A DNA stretch of 64,000 bases from Hymenobacter crusticola (GCF_002154225.1 NZ_MTSE01000008.1:62001-126000); one strand, 5' to 3'; shown: positions 1 through 8,702, numbered from the stretch's first letter. A program made the numbers and translations. The notes: generated from the letters alone by a model not told the origin.

Positions 1-1674
1 AAGCTAGCCCTCATTTGGGAACCCAACGACCCCAAAACGCGGGGGCTGCGCTACACCTACCGCGAACTGTACCAGGAGGTATGCAAGTTTGCTAATGTGT
101 TGCATAACAATGGCGTAGAGAAAGGCGACCGGGTGTGCCTCTACATGCCCATGATTCCGCAGCTTGCTATTGCTACCCTAGCTTGTGCCCGCATTGGGGC
201 CGTGCACTCGGTTATTTTTGCTGGTTTCTCGGCCAATGCCATTGCCGACCGCGTCAACGACGCGCAGGCATCGGTGGTAATCACTTCCGACGGCCTCGAC
301 CGCGGCGCCAAGCAGATTCCGGTGAAGCGCGTGGTCGATGAGGCGTTGGAAAGCTGCCCTTCGGTGCGCGGCGTGATTGTGGTGGAGCACGTGGGCTGGC
401 CCGTGCACATGCAGGAAGGCCGCGACGTGTGGTATCACGAAGAAGTGGCCGAGGTCGAGAAAACCTGCCCCGCCGAGGAAATGGAGGCCGAGGACATGCT
501 CTTCATTCTTTACACCTCCGGCAGCACCGGCAAGCCCAAAGGGGTGGTGCACACGCAAGCGGGCTATATGGTGTGGACCGACTACACGTACCGCAACGTA
601 TTTCAAGTCAATGAGAACGATGTGTACTGGTGCACGGCCGACATTGGCTGGGTAACGGGCCACAGCTATCTGCTCTACGGGCCGCTGCTGGCGGGCGCTA
701 CTACCCTTATGTTTGAGGGCGTACCCACGTTTCCTAGTCCTGGCCGCTACTGGGAAGTGATTGACAAACACGGGGTGAACGTGTTCTACACCTCGCCCAC
801 GGCCATTCGCTCACTCATGGCCCAAGACATCAACCACGTGCTGGCTTACTCCCTGGATTCGCTGCGGGTGCTAGGTTCGGTGGGGGAGCCCATCAACGAG
901 GAAGCGTGGCACTGGTACCACACGCACATCGGCAAAGACCGCTGCCCTATCGTGGACACGTGGTGGCAGACCGAAACGGCTGGCATCATGATTTCGGCAC
1001 TGGCAGATATTACCCCTAGCGTACCAGCGCGAGCCGGTTTGCCACTGCCTGGCGTACAGCCGGTGTTGCTCAATCAAGAAGGCCAAGAAATCGAAGGCAA
1101 CGACGCCGAAGGCTACCTAGCTATCAAGCAGGCCTGGCCGGGCATCATCCGCACAACCTATGGCGACCATGAGCGCTGCCGCCAGACGTATTTTGGCGTG
1201 TACCCTGGCTACTACTTCACCGGCGACGGTGCCCGCCGCGAGCACAACGGCCTCTACCGCATCATGGGCCGCGTAGATGATGTGATTAACGTATCGGGCC
1301 ACCGCTTCGGCACAGCCGAAATCGAAAACGCCATCAACCAAAACAGCCACGTGGTTGAGTCGGCAGTGGTGGGCTATCCACACGACGTGAAGGGGCAAGG
1401 TATTTATGCCTTCATCATCTGCCAAGACCCGGTCGACTCCACAGAAGCGCCCCGCGTGGAAGCCAGCATCATCGAAACCATCGTGGCCGAAATAGGGCGC
1501 ATTGCCAAGCCCGATAAGATTCAGTTTGTGTCGGGGTTGCCTAAAACGCGTTCTGGTAAGATTATGCGCCGCATCTTACGCAAAGTAGCCGAGGGCGAAA
1601 CCAGCAACCTAGGTGATACCACCACGCTGCTCGACCCAGATATCGTGAAGGAAATCGTGGAAGGGCGCAAGTAA
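1..1674 (+). CDS. acs: Acetyl-CoA synthetase (AMP-forming), 5' end cut by window edge
   Basis: This enzyme activates acetate to acetyl-CoA through an acetyl-adenylate in the cytoplasm. The reading frame is open from base 1, so the start lies outside the window; 557 residues are visible against about 650 for the family, so roughly the first 95-100 are missing. The ANL-family P-loop YTSGSTGKPKGV (bases 513-548) and the C-terminal KTRSGKIMRRILRKVA, which carries the catalytic lysine usually controlled by acetylation, are both intact. The WWQTETAGIM motif of the adenylation site is also present. The gene ends in a strong hairpin shared with the convergent nucleoside hydrolase gene. I am very sure of the family; acs rather than a propionyl-CoA synthetase is likely from overall similarity. 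Confidence 0.95.
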   Translation, partial: KLALIWEPNDPKTRGLRYTYRELYQEVCKFANVLHNNGVEKGDRVCLYMPMIPQLAIATLACARIGAVHSVIFAGFSANAIADRVNDAQASVVITSDGLDRGAKQIPVKRVVDEALESCPSVRGVIVVEHVGWPVHMQEGRDVWYHEEVAEVEKTCPAEEMEAEDMLFILYTSGSTGKPKGVVHTQAGYMVWTDYTYRNVFQVNENDVYWCTADIGWVTGHSYLLYGPLLAGATTLMFEGVPTFPSPGRYWEVIDKHGVNVFYTSPTAIRSLMAQDINHVLAYSLDSLRVLGSVGEPINEEAWHWYHTHIGKDRCPIVDTWWQTETAGIMISALADITPSVPARAGLPLPGVQPVLLNQEGQEIEGNDAEGYLAIKQAWPGIIRTTYGDHERCRQTYFGVYPGYYFTGDGARREHNGLYRIMGRVDDVINVSGHRFGTAEIENAINQNSHVVESAVVGYPHDVKGQGIYAFIICQDPVDSTEAPRVEASIIETIVAEIGRIAKPDKIQFVSGLPKTRSGKIMRRILRKVAEGETSNLGDTTTLLDPDIVKEIVEGRK

Positions 1675-1690
1675 TTGCTGTAGACATTAC

Positions 1691-1726
1691 AAAGCAGCCG
1701 CGGCAGATACCTGCCGCGGCTGCTTT
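1691..1726. terminator. Bidirectional terminator hairpin between acs and nucleoside hydrolase
   Basis: A perfect 16-base inverted repeat (1691-1706 with 1711-1726, loop of four) carries AAA on the left flank and TTT on the right. It lies 16 bases after the acs stop and 22 bases beyond the stop of the convergent gene, so it can serve both. Confidence 0.8.
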
Positions 1727-1748
1727 GTGTTTAAGACCTAGGCCTAGG

Positions 1749-2720
1749 TTATGGCGCCGCTACAATATTCTGCTTCAGCAGATCAAATAGAAACTCATAA
1801 AACTCTTCTTTGCGCACGCCTACGGCCGTTTTCACCCACTGCCCTGAGCCTGGTTTGCGGTAGGTGTTGCCTGCAGCGGGGCCGCTCGGAGCTACCTCTA
1901 GCTCAATCATTTCAAGCTGAAAAGCATTTGGAATAGCTAGGTAGCTGGTAGTGAGCACATCCCACATAAAGTAGGTGTATTCGTAGGCCGGGATAGTGTC
2001 GATGGTAGTAGCCCAAAACTGCCCGGCGAGGTTCGAGAAGAAATAATCTGCCTGCGAGGCTAGCTTCTTCAGGAAGTCAAAGCTGACCGGAACGGTATTC
2101 GTAACATCCAGTGGCACCAGCGTGATGGGCAAGCCGGAGCGAAAGAGCTTATGCGCCGAAATGGGGTCCCAGAACACGTTCCATTCGGCGGAGCCGTCGT
2201 GATTGTAGGTTTTTACATTGCCAATCACGTCTACCGCGCCGCCCATCCACACGACTTCGGCTATCTTTTCTCGCAAGCTAGGTGCTTTTCCGAGGGTATG
2301 CACCAAGCTCGAGCAAGGCCCGGTTATAAGGAACGTAACCGGCGCCCGTGCCGCTTCAAGCTGCCGGATGATGAAGGCCGTGTTGTCGTCGTAGTGCGCC
2401 GCATTAGCCTCGACTTCCACGTTAATCATGCTTGGCAACGCGTTCAGAATCTTTGGCTTGGCCCGCCAATCAGAAGAGAAGGCGTTTACACCGTGATAGT
2501 TGCCGCCGCTTACCTCCACGTCGCTCCGTTGGGCCAAGGCTAGCAGCTTGTGCGTGGTGAGCAGAGCGTTTTCTAGGTAGCAATCGGCGGGCGTAACCGA
2601 GACGCCGAGCAGCTCAACGTGCTGCATATGCAGCAAGAGCAATAGGGACAAGAAATCATCGACTCCACCATCGTGGTCGAACAGCACGGGCCTTTTTGCG
2701 GGCGAAGAACTAGGTAGCAT
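1749..2720 (-). CDS. Nucleoside hydrolase (inosine-uridine preferring family)
   Basis: This is a 323-residue protein of the IUNH family, which cleaves the N-glycosidic bond of ribonucleosides to ribose and a free base for salvage. The family signature is seen near the N-terminus as FDHDGGVDD (about residues 14-22), a variant of DTDPGIDD that keeps the calcium-binding aspartates. Further on, LITGPCSSLVHTLG and the NVFWDPISAHKLF stretch fit the family's central region. No signal peptide is evident, so it is probably cytoplasmic. It lies convergent to acs and 28 bases downstream of the MOSC gene on the same strand, so the two may be co-transcribed. Substrate preference cannot be told from sequence. 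Confidence 0.88.
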   Translation of the reverse strand: MLPSSSPAKRPVLFDHDGGVDDFLSLLLLLHMQHVELLGVSVTPADCYLENALLTTHKLLALAQRSDVEVSGGNYHGVNAFSSDWRAKPKILNALPSMINVEVEANAAHYDDNTAFIIRQLEAARAPVTFLITGPCSSLVHTLGKAPSLREKIAEVVWMGGAVDVIGNVKTYNHDGSAEWNVFWDPISAHKLFRSGLPITLVPLDVTNTVPVSFDFLKKLASQADYFFSNLAGQFWATTIDTIPAYEYTYFMWDVLTTSYLAIPNAFQLEMIELEVAPSGPAAGNTYRKPGSGQWVKTAVGVRKEEFYEFLFDLLKQNIVAAP

Positions 2721-2748
2721 CAGCAGTTAGTCGCTATTGAATAGAAGC

Positions 2749-3264
2749 TTAGTCTAGTACCCGCACTGGGTCGCCCACCTTTATTACGCCGCCGTGCAGA
2801 ATGCGGGCCGTAAGGCCACCGTGGCCACGCATGGCATTGTAGCCACCAGGACCCAACTCTTCTTCCATGCGTGAGCAAGGGTGGCACTCACCGGTGATTT
2901 CCAGTTGCACATCCTTGCCAATCTGCACCTTGCGGTTTTTCAAGGCGAGTAGGTTCAGTCCGCTCACCACCAAGTTGCGGCGCAAGCGCTCAGGATCTAT
3001 CGGTTCTGCAAAACCTAGGTAGCCTGCAACAGCGGCTAGGTCTTCGTGCTGGATAAGCGTCACTTGCCTTTTGCCACCCGCCTTCGGCGTAGCGTGGTCA
3101 CCTTGGATGTGACGGTCCGTTTCGACGGTTGCTTCTCGCATGGCTACCAGCGGCGCGCGGCGTACCGGCCGGATTCCAATCCACTCCAGGTGCCCGACTT
3201 GGGGCAGCGTTTTCAGCAGCGTAGCTATCGTCGATTTATCATCGCCGGCAAAGGGGAAGGCCAT
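2749..3264 (-). CDS. MOSC domain-containing protein
   Basis: This protein carries a MOSC fold, the sulfur-carrier domain also found at the C-terminus of molybdenum cofactor sulfurases. Stand-alone MOSC proteins are thought to move activated sulfur onto metal centres or to act on N-hydroxylated substrates. The recognisable stretch is IGIRPVRRAPLV followed by TLIQHEDL, the RRNLVVSGLNL motif and the conserved cysteine in GECHPCSRME. I place the start at 3264 (MAFPFAGDD). An upstream in-frame ATG at 3330 would add 22 hydrophobic residues that do not fit a cytosolic enzyme but could be a leader. The gene lies just upstream of the nucleoside hydrolase gene. The physiological substrate is unknown. 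Confidence 0.85.
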   Translation of the reverse strand: MAFPFAGDDKSTIATLLKTLPQVGHLEWIGIRPVRRAPLVAMREATVETDRHIQGDHATPKAGGKRQVTLIQHEDLAAVAGYLGFAEPIDPERLRRNLVVSGLNLLALKNRKVQIGKDVQLEITGECHPCSRMEEELGPGGYNAMRGHGGLTARILHGGVIKVGDPVRVLD

Positions 3265-3520
3265 GGGGTGTGCAGTAGGAGTGAGGACTAGGAAAAGGCT
3301 AACGAAAAGAGGAAAGCTTACCAGGAGCATCTGATGCTAGGTAAGCTGTCAAACAGCAGTAGTTTTCTTGAATTCCAAACTAGAAAGAAGGTAACCTAGG
3401 TTTGCCCGTAAAATATACTGAGCAGGCTCAACCCGGCGGTAGCATATGCGTAAAGAGGGTATCCTTGGGCAATCCGTCGGACTTGTTCAGGCTCCTCATC
3501 GAATAGATAATCCTTGCACT

Positions 3521-4171
3521 ATGGCAACCGTAACCAAAGCACCTGCGAAGAAAGCAACTCCCAAAGCATCAAACGACCAAGCTGAGCAGAGCAACCCAGC
3601 AGTTAGCGTTCAGCCTATCCTTAACCAACAGAAGTCGGCGCCTGCTCCCTTACAGCGCTTCGGCACTGTATCGCAGCGTCTACCCATCGGCCTCGAAGAA
3701 AACGTGCGCCAAGAAAGCGTCGACATGCTGAACTTGCTGCTAGCCGATACTTGCTCGCTACGCGACATGTATAAGAAGCACCATTGGCAAGTAGTAGGGC
3801 CCACGTTCTACCAGCTGCATTTGCTTTACGATAAGCACTACGAAGAGCAAGACGCTCTAATCGACCAGATTGCTGAGCGCATCCAAATCCTAGGTGGTAT
3901 TGCTGTTGCTATGGCTGCTGACATTGCCGAAACCACCAGCATTCCGCGTCCGCCCCGCGACCGGGAGGAAGCTCCCATCCAAGTATCGCGCTTATTGGAA
4001 GCACACCAAATCATCCTGAAAAACTGCCACGAGTTTGCGAAAAGAGCTGCCGATAGCGGTGATGATGGCACCAACGATTTGATCGTGAGCAATGTAATGC
4101 GCACGAACGAACTGCAAGTATGGTTCGTATCAGAACACGTTGTTGATTCGCCCTTGGCGCAAGCTGAATAA
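3521..4171 (+). CDS. dps: Dps-family ferritin with Lys/Ala-rich N-terminal tail
   Basis: Dps proteins form 12-subunit shells that oxidise and store iron and protect DNA from peroxide. The ferroxidase region is seen as KKHHWQVVGPTFYQLHLLYD followed by E-E-x-D-A-L-I-D-Q-I-A-E-R-I, matching the family's intersubunit di-iron ligands. The start at 3521 (MATVTKAPAKK) was chosen because the longer frame from 3446 adds 25 residues without family similarity. The first 55 or so residues are a disordered tail with lysines at 6, 10, 11 and 15, resembling the DNA-binding tail of E. coli Dps. The protein has 216 residues, longer than the usual 160-190 because of this tail. A strong hairpin terminator follows. 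The iron-permease family gene sits convergently downstream. Confidence 0.9.
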   Translation: MATVTKAPAKKATPKASNDQAEQSNPAVSVQPILNQQKSAPAPLQRFGTVSQRLPIGLEENVRQESVDMLNLLLADTCSLRDMYKKHHWQVVGPTFYQLHLLYDKHYEEQDALIDQIAERIQILGGIAVAMAADIAETTSIPRPPRDREEAPIQVSRLLEAHQIILKNCHEFAKRAADSGDDGTNDLIVSNVMRTNELQVWFVSEHVVDSPLAQAE

Positions 4172-4194
4172 GTAGCGTTTAAAGGCTATTACAA

Positions 4195-4234
4195 AACGGC
4201 CCTGCCTCTTTCTAGAGGCAGGGCCGTTGCTTTT
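4195..4234. terminator. Bidirectional terminator between dps and the iron permease family gene
   Basis: A perfect 15-base inverted repeat (4195-4209 with 4214-4228) has a 4-base loop and is followed by GCTTTT on the plus strand. On the minus strand it is followed by a short T-rich run. It sits between two convergent stops. Confidence 0.75.
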
Positions 4235-4261
4235 GGGGCTATACCATATAGTATGCCTTAT

Positions 4262-4726
4262 TCAGTCTCGGTGGGCACTCAGCTTCTCCGCATGGTTTTC
4301 TTCGGCCTCTTCCACGGAGTGAGTCTGACCTAGGTCGTTATCGAGCTTAGCTTTTTCTGCCAGCAGACAATAGTACTGGTGAATGAGGTTGATTTCGTTC
4401 TCCGTAAAGTCTTGTGCGTTGATGAGGCGGTTGCTGGCGCCTTTTGTAGCTGCTATGAGCTCATTAAGCTTCAGGTGCAGCACAAGCGAGTCTTTGTTCT
4501 GCGCCCGCTGAATCAAAAAAACCATCAGGAAGGTAATGATGGTCGTGCCGGTGTTGATAACGAGCTGCCACGTTTCAGAATAATGAAAAACGGGGCCGAC
4601 GGCGGCCCAAACGATAACCAGCGCTAGCGCGCCACTGAAGGCCATGGTAGAACCGGAGAACTTAGTGATGCTCTCGGCAAAACTGGCAAAGAAGGATGAA
4701 GAGGGAGAGAGTGATTTGGTGGACAT
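4262..4726 (-). CDS. Low-affinity iron permease family protein
   Basis: This 154-residue membrane protein matches the family named after yeast Fet4-type low-affinity iron permeases, small bacterial proteins of uncertain transport role. It shows two transmembrane segments (about residues 28-48, AFSGALALVIVWAAVGPVF, and 56-74, LVINTGTTIITFLMVFLIQ). The family signature TWQLVINTGTTIITFLMVF is followed by QNKDSLVLHLKLNELI. The C-terminal half is cytosolic and rich in charged residues. The bacterial members are only about half the size of a real transporter, so transport is an inference from family name only. Its position next to dps fits an iron-related role but is not proof. Confidence 0.85.
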   Translation of the reverse strand: MSTKSLSPSSSFFASFAESITKFSGSTMAFSGALALVIVWAAVGPVFHYSETWQLVINTGTTIITFLMVFLIQRAQNKDSLVLHLKLNELIAATKGASNRLINAQDFTENEINLIHQYYCLLAEKAKLDNDLGQTHSVEEAEENHAEKLSAHRD

Positions 4727-4892
4727 AAAAAGGCAGTAGGGAATGTGTACAGTAGTAGTGGGAGAGACAGTAAGTACAAAGTGCCTCTGGGTGCATAAAT
4801 TTTTGATGAAGCTTACTGACTGAGTTATAAGCCCAAACCGCTTAATAAAAGGATAGTAAAGCGAAGACTGTAGAAAAAACTAACGCCTGTGC

Positions 4893-4923
4893 TTGCACCG
4901 CGAAGCGTTAGTGCCTACTTTTG
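4893..4923 (+). promoter_or_regulatory. Bacteroidota-type promoter for tRNA-Leu
   Basis: TTG at 4893-4895 and TACTTTTG at 4916-4923 are separated by 20 bases, matching the TTTG/TAnnTTTG pattern used by the primary sigma factor of this phylum. The tRNA begins about 70 bases downstream. No other gene starts nearby on this strand. Confidence 0.55.
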
Positions 4924-4994
4924 TCCCCACTTCGCCGCCTCAGCGAAGTCAGAAGCTTTGAAGCATCTGCTGGATACTACGTTTAAAACCAACT

Positions 4995-5077
4995 GCGCAC
5001 GTGGTGAAACTGGTAGACACGCCATCTTGAGGGGGTGGTGCCCTCCGGGTGTGGGAGTTCGAATCTCCCCGCGCGCA
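4995..5077 (+). tRNA. tRNA-Leu (anticodon GAG)
   Basis: A class II tRNA can be folded here. The acceptor 5' strand is 4995-5001, the D-arm GTGAAACTGGTAGACAC follows, and the anticodon stem CCATC/GGTGG encloses the loop TTGAGGG, giving anticodon GAG (CUC and CUU leucine codons). A long variable arm (TGCCCTCCGGGTGT) and the T-arm GGGAG-TTCGAAT-CTCCC follow, ending with discriminator A at 5077. The CCA end is not encoded. The acceptor stem has one A-C mismatch at the fifth pair. A strong palindromic terminator follows directly. Confidence 0.93.
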
Positions 5078-5079
5078 CA

Positions 5080-5111
5080 AAAAAGCCCAACCAATATTGG
5101 TTGGGCTTTTT
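5080..5111. terminator. Palindromic bidirectional terminator after tRNA-Leu and rqcH
   Basis: A 32-base perfect palindrome starts with AAAAAG and ends with CTTTTT. It lies immediately after the tRNA on the plus strand and 23 bases after the stop of the NFACT gene on the minus strand, so it can end both transcripts. Confidence 0.85.
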
Positions 5112-5134
5112 GCTTTTCAGGGCCTACTACTGCG

Positions 5135-6682
5135 CTAGCTTATTCGCTCGAAAGGGTTGGCGGGCACTACCAGTACTACTTTTTCGCGCTCCACGATTAC
5201 GGCGCCAGGAACTGCTCCCTTGGGCTTGCGTACGAACTTCTTAGGCGTCACCGTGACGGGGCAGAGCGAATCGTTCTTGCGTCGCGAATACCAAGCAGCT
5301 AGCTGTGCCGCGCGTTCCACTACCGGTTCTGGTACTACATGCCCAGCGCGGTGCCGAATAACAACGTGCGAGCCAGATACGTCTTTGGCGTGTAGCCACA
5401 GGTCTTCTTTGTGAGCGTAACGTTGGGTGAGCAGATCATTATTCTGCGCATTGCGGCCCACCATGATTGTAAAGCCACTGTCTTCGAAAACTTTGAAAGG
5501 TAATTCAGTGACTGTCGGCGCTTTTGTTTCGGGCTGAAGGTCATGGGTCTTTCGCCAAGTACGCAGCAGCCGCAGATCAGTGATAGCGGCTAGCTCCTCT
5601 AGTCGTTCCAAGCACCAGAAGGCCTCCGTCTCCCGCCGCTCTACGCGCTCTTGTAGCTCCTGCACCTCGATTTTCTGATTTTTCGCTTTGCGGTATAAGT
5701 TTTGGGCCGTGCGCTGGGGGGTCTCCGTCGCCTTCAGCTTCAAAACGCGGGCTTGATCTTGGTAGAAGTCATATACCTCTACCTGCGTGGCGCCCAGCGG
5801 TATTTGAGTCAGATTAGCCATAATTAGGTCTGCCGTTTGGCGGTAGCCTGCCGTGTGCTCTAAGGCATGGAGGCGTGCGCGCGCCTGGCTGGCACCTAAA
5901 GTGGCTTCCTCAGCACGCCGCTCAAGCAGTTGGCGAACTTGGCGAAGCTCCATTTCGTACGAGCGCCGACCTAGGTATAAGGGCACAAACAACCGTAGTG
6001 CTGCAATTGGCTCAGGCGGTAGAGTTTGTTCTACTTCCCCTACGGGCAGTAAACTCAGTCGCGTACGACCATCAAGCATGATCAAATAAAAATGCGCTGG
6101 GTTCTCCAACGTAGCTACTACGGATCGCACTAGGTCCTCTTTGTGAGGAGGGGAGGCTTGGTCGTAGCCGTGGCTACGCAGATAGCGCGGCGGCAAATCG
6201 CCAAGGCTAGGGTATCGTTTGAGCGGATCTGTTGCCGTTGTAGGAGTACTAGAGAGAGGAGCTAGGTCCGCGTCGGCTGCATAGCGCTGGTGAAACAGTT
6301 CAGTTGGTGCATCCGGTGCTGAACGGAAGATAGCGTTGGGGCGTGGTCCGTAGAGTTTGAACAGGAGTGTAGCACCATCCATAAAGCTGAGCGTAAGTAC
6401 CCGGTCATTGGGAAAAACTCCGACGCTGGCTACCGTGCGCCCCAACAAGCCAGGTAATAAATCGACTGAGTTGGCTCGGGCTCTAGAAAATGTTTCTGGC
6501 AGCGCCAGTACCGGAAAACTAGCAGAAAGCTGCGCCCGGAGCCAAAACTCCTGCAACCCATCTGTCAAGCCAATTACTAGCTCATCTTTTTCCTGTGAGA
6601 AGCAAGTAGTTACACGGTAGCCAACTAACTTCTGTGTAAGAGCTGGAGCTAATTGGCGCAGGAAATAATAGTTGTTGTGCAT
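5135..6682 (-). CDS. rqcH: NFACT/RqcH family ribosome-quality-control protein
   Basis: This 515-residue protein has the NFACT layout. It has an N-terminal FbpA/NFACT-N domain (about 1-250), a coiled-coil middle (about 250-370) and the C-terminal NFACT-R (DUF814) RNA-binding domain (about 390-500). The last is recognised by DLWLHAKDVSGSHVVIRHR and RRKNDSLCPVTVTPKKFVRK. The bacterial member RqcH binds stalled 50S subunits and directs alanine tailing of blocked nascent chains. The Asp-Arg pair essential for RqcH activity is present as PNDR (D93, R94). It starts with MHNNYYFLRQL at 6682. The neighbours are not functionally linked. The family is certain; activity in C-terminal tailing is inferred from the retained DR motif. 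Confidence 0.85.
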   Translation of the reverse strand: MHNNYYFLRQLAPALTQKLVGYRVTTCFSQEKDELVIGLTDGLQEFWLRAQLSASFPVLALPETFSRARANSVDLLPGLLGRTVASVGVFPNDRVLTLSFMDGATLLFKLYGPRPNAIFRSAPDAPTELFHQRYAADADLAPLSSTPTTATDPLKRYPSLGDLPPRYLRSHGYDQASPPHKEDLVRSVVATLENPAHFYLIMLDGRTRLSLLPVGEVEQTLPPEPIAALRLFVPLYLGRRSYEMELRQVRQLLERRAEEATLGASQARARLHALEHTAGYRQTADLIMANLTQIPLGATQVEVYDFYQDQARVLKLKATETPQRTAQNLYRKAKNQKIEVQELQERVERRETEAFWCLERLEELAAITDLRLLRTWRKTHDLQPETKAPTVTELPFKVFEDSGFTIMVGRNAQNNDLLTQRYAHKEDLWLHAKDVSGSHVVIRHRAGHVVPEPVVERAAQLAAWYSRRKNDSLCPVTVTPKKFVRKPKGAVPGAVIVEREKVVLVVPANPFERIS

Positions 6683-7120
6683 AGAATGATGCCATAGCGC
6701 TGAAGTGCAGCCCCATCAAGCATTGAGAACTGAAGAACAAACAGTAACAAATTAGGATAGATTATTGCATATATTTAATGAATCCTATCAGATACTGATA
6801 CGCATTGCTGCTCAGCAAGAGCCTCTTGATCAAGTTTAGAGTCTCTATTAGAGGCAGACTATAAGCCAATTTATTAGACTGAAAAATGACACGGAGTTCT
6901 TATGATAATATAAAGTTTTATTTACAATAGAAAGTTTTTAGATAAGCTTCAAATGATTTATCAGGCCAGAGACTATATATGTTGCAATTAATTAAAACTA
7001 CTTTTTTATAGATATGTGGTAAATTATACTCTATACAAATTATAACTCGCTTAACAGTCATCGTACTAGTTCACTCTCTTCTTGAATCGTTTCTCAGATA
7101 TCAATACAATACTTAATTTC
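6683..7120. other. AT-rich intergenic stretch, no gene seen
   Basis: About 440 bases lie between the divergent rqcH and FkbM genes. The composition becomes clearly AT-rich from about 6720 and remains so through the following gene. I see no credible short gene, RNA or strong hairpin. Promoters for both neighbours must lie here, but no clear TAnnTTTG with correct spacing was found. Confidence 0.5.
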
Positions 7121-7912
7121 ATGCAAGTAATAAAAAACCTAGCAAAGAAAATCGTTGCTCTCAAGTCGCAGGAAAATGTAGTGCCGCTAAAAGATTTAGT
7201 TTATTTAGGGTCAACTTTTCAGGGCTACTATGTTCCTAGTAACTACCTAGAAGCTAGCTCCATCTGTTATTGCGTAGGAGCGGGAGTGGATATCTCATTG
7301 GATGTTGAACTAGCTACCATGTTCAACTCTCAAGTATTCATCTTTGATCCAATGCCTTATGCTTTAGATCACTTTAATACGCTGATAGAAAAAACTGAAC
7401 GTGGCGAACAGTTTAATGCGAGCGGAGGAGATGGGAAATACGTCTATACAGTGAAACGCTCGCAATTCGATACAATTCAGTTTTTAGCGACTGGCATTTG
7501 GAATGAGAAAAAGACAGTTAAATTCTATTCTCCTTCTAAAGAAAATTACCCTGGCCATTCAATTACAAATCTTCAAAACACGGAAGATTATATTGAAGCT
7601 CCAGTGGATAAATTAGTAAATATTATGCGGAGTCTAAATCATCAGCATATAGATTTACTGAAAATCGAAATAGAAGGTTCTGAATACGTAGTGATTGAAG
7701 ATCTACTTCGTGATCAGCTAGATATTCGAGTGATTTTAGTTGAATTTGACGAGTTTCACCACCGAGCGGGCAAAGTGTTGGCAACGATGAACCGTATAAA
7801 TCACTCAACTAATAAACTCCTCAAGGCCGGGTATAAGCTGGTGCACTCCCTCAGCTTCTACAAACGAACATTCGTCAGAGCCGATGTATTTGAAACTCTG
7901 CAGCAGAAATAG
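7121..7912 (+). CDS. FkbM family methyltransferase
   Basis: This 263-residue SAM-dependent methyltransferase belongs to the FkbM family (Methyltransf_21), whose members O-methylate sugars, polyketides or other small molecules. The SAM-binding motif is seen as ICYCVGAGVDISLDVELA, then VFIFDPMP, and the family's DLLKIEIEGSEYVVIEDLL with the acidic motif in the second half. The start at 7121 (MQVIKNLAKK) is preferred to an upstream TTG at 7082. The gene and its upstream region are markedly more AT-rich than the neighbours, with codons such as TTA, ATA and AAA. That suggests recent transfer, as is common for surface-glycan modification genes. It ends 22 bases before the convergent MBL gene. The substrate is unknown. 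Confidence 0.85.
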   Translation: MQVIKNLAKKIVALKSQENVVPLKDLVYLGSTFQGYYVPSNYLEASSICYCVGAGVDISLDVELATMFNSQVFIFDPMPYALDHFNTLIEKTERGEQFNASGGDGKYVYTVKRSQFDTIQFLATGIWNEKKTVKFYSPSKENYPGHSITNLQNTEDYIEAPVDKLVNIMRSLNHQHIDLLKIEIEGSEYVVIEDLLRDQLDIRVILVEFDEFHHRAGKVLATMNRINHSTNKLLKAGYKLVHSLSFYKRTFVRADVFETLQQK

Positions 7913-7934
7913 GCCCTAGGTTCTAGATGACGCT

Positions 7935-8702
7935 TTATAGTTGTACGCGCAACCCATCGTACGCAAGACGGATGAAATCGGGGAGGGTTGCTTCCACTTC
8001 CCGATGACGGCCTAGCATGTGACTAATGTGCGTAAGATAGGCGCGTTGCGGAGCTAGGTCTTCTAGAATAGCAACAGCCTCGGGCAGCGAAAAATGTGAG
8101 ATGTGCGGCTCATTACGCAAGGCATTCAGCACGATGACTTCGGAGCCGCGCATCTGCTCCAGTGCCTCTGGCGCCAAGTAGTTAGCATCGGTTACGTAAG
8201 TAAAGCCTCCGATTCGAAAGCCAAGTACTGGTAGCTTATAGTGTAAAGCACGGATAGGCTGTACCTCCACGCCCTGCACGAAAAAGCGTTCCTTATCGCT
8301 CGCAAGCGGCATAAGTTGCACTTGCGGCACACCAGGATATTTTTTCTCAGCAAAAATGTAGGCGAATTCCTGTTTTAACTGCGCTAGTACCCGCGGTTCG
8401 GCATATACAGGCATGTCTTGGCGTTGCCGGAAATTGTAAGCTCGAATATCATCGAGGCCCGCTGTATGGTCCTTATGCTCGTGCGTAAACAGCAGCGCAT
8501 CTAGGTGGTCGATCCGTTCGCGTAAGACTTGTTGGCGAAAGTCAGGCCCCGAATCGATAATGAGGCTTTTTCCTTGCACTTGCAAATGTACGGACACCCG
8601 CAGTCGCTTGTCACGGTAGTCTAGAGAGCGGCATACCGCACATGTGCACCCAATTACCGGGACGCCCTGAGAAGTGCCAGTGCCGAGAAATGTAATTTCC
8701 AT
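7935..8702 (-). CDS. MBL-fold metallo-hydrolase, PhnP-like
   Basis: This 255-residue protein has a metallo-beta-lactamase fold similar to the phosphodiesterase PhnP and related cyclic-phosphate or nucleotide hydrolases. The N-terminal MEITFLGTGTSQGVPVIGC is typical. The metal-binding motif THEHKDHTAG is complete (HxHxDH), with later ligands in VTDANYL and in THISHMLGRH. A GCTCAVC cysteine cluster near residues 19-24 matches the structural zinc site of PhnP-like proteins. It is probably cytoplasmic. The natural substrate is not predictable. There is no phosphonate operon here, so a PhnP role is unlikely. Confidence 0.88.
   Translation of the reverse strand: MEITFLGTGTSQGVPVIGCTCAVCRSLDYRDKRLRVSVHLQVQGKSLIIDSGPDFRQQVLRERIDHLDALLFTHEHKDHTAGLDDIRAYNFRQRQDMPVYAEPRVLAQLKQEFAYIFAEKKYPGVPQVQLMPLASDKERFFVQGVEVQPIRALHYKLPVLGFRIGGFTYVTDANYLAPEALEQMRGSEVIVLNALRNEPHISHFSLPEAVAILEDLAPQRAYLTHISHMLGRHREVEATLPDFIRLAYDGLRVQL

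Noticed and set aside
178..771. 197-residue open frame on the minus strand inside acs
   Set aside because: It is antisense to a strongly conserved gene, has no family features and arises from codon bias of acs.
4889..5302. 137-residue frame covering the tRNA-Leu gene
   Set aside because: It runs through the tRNA and its terminator and has no protein features.
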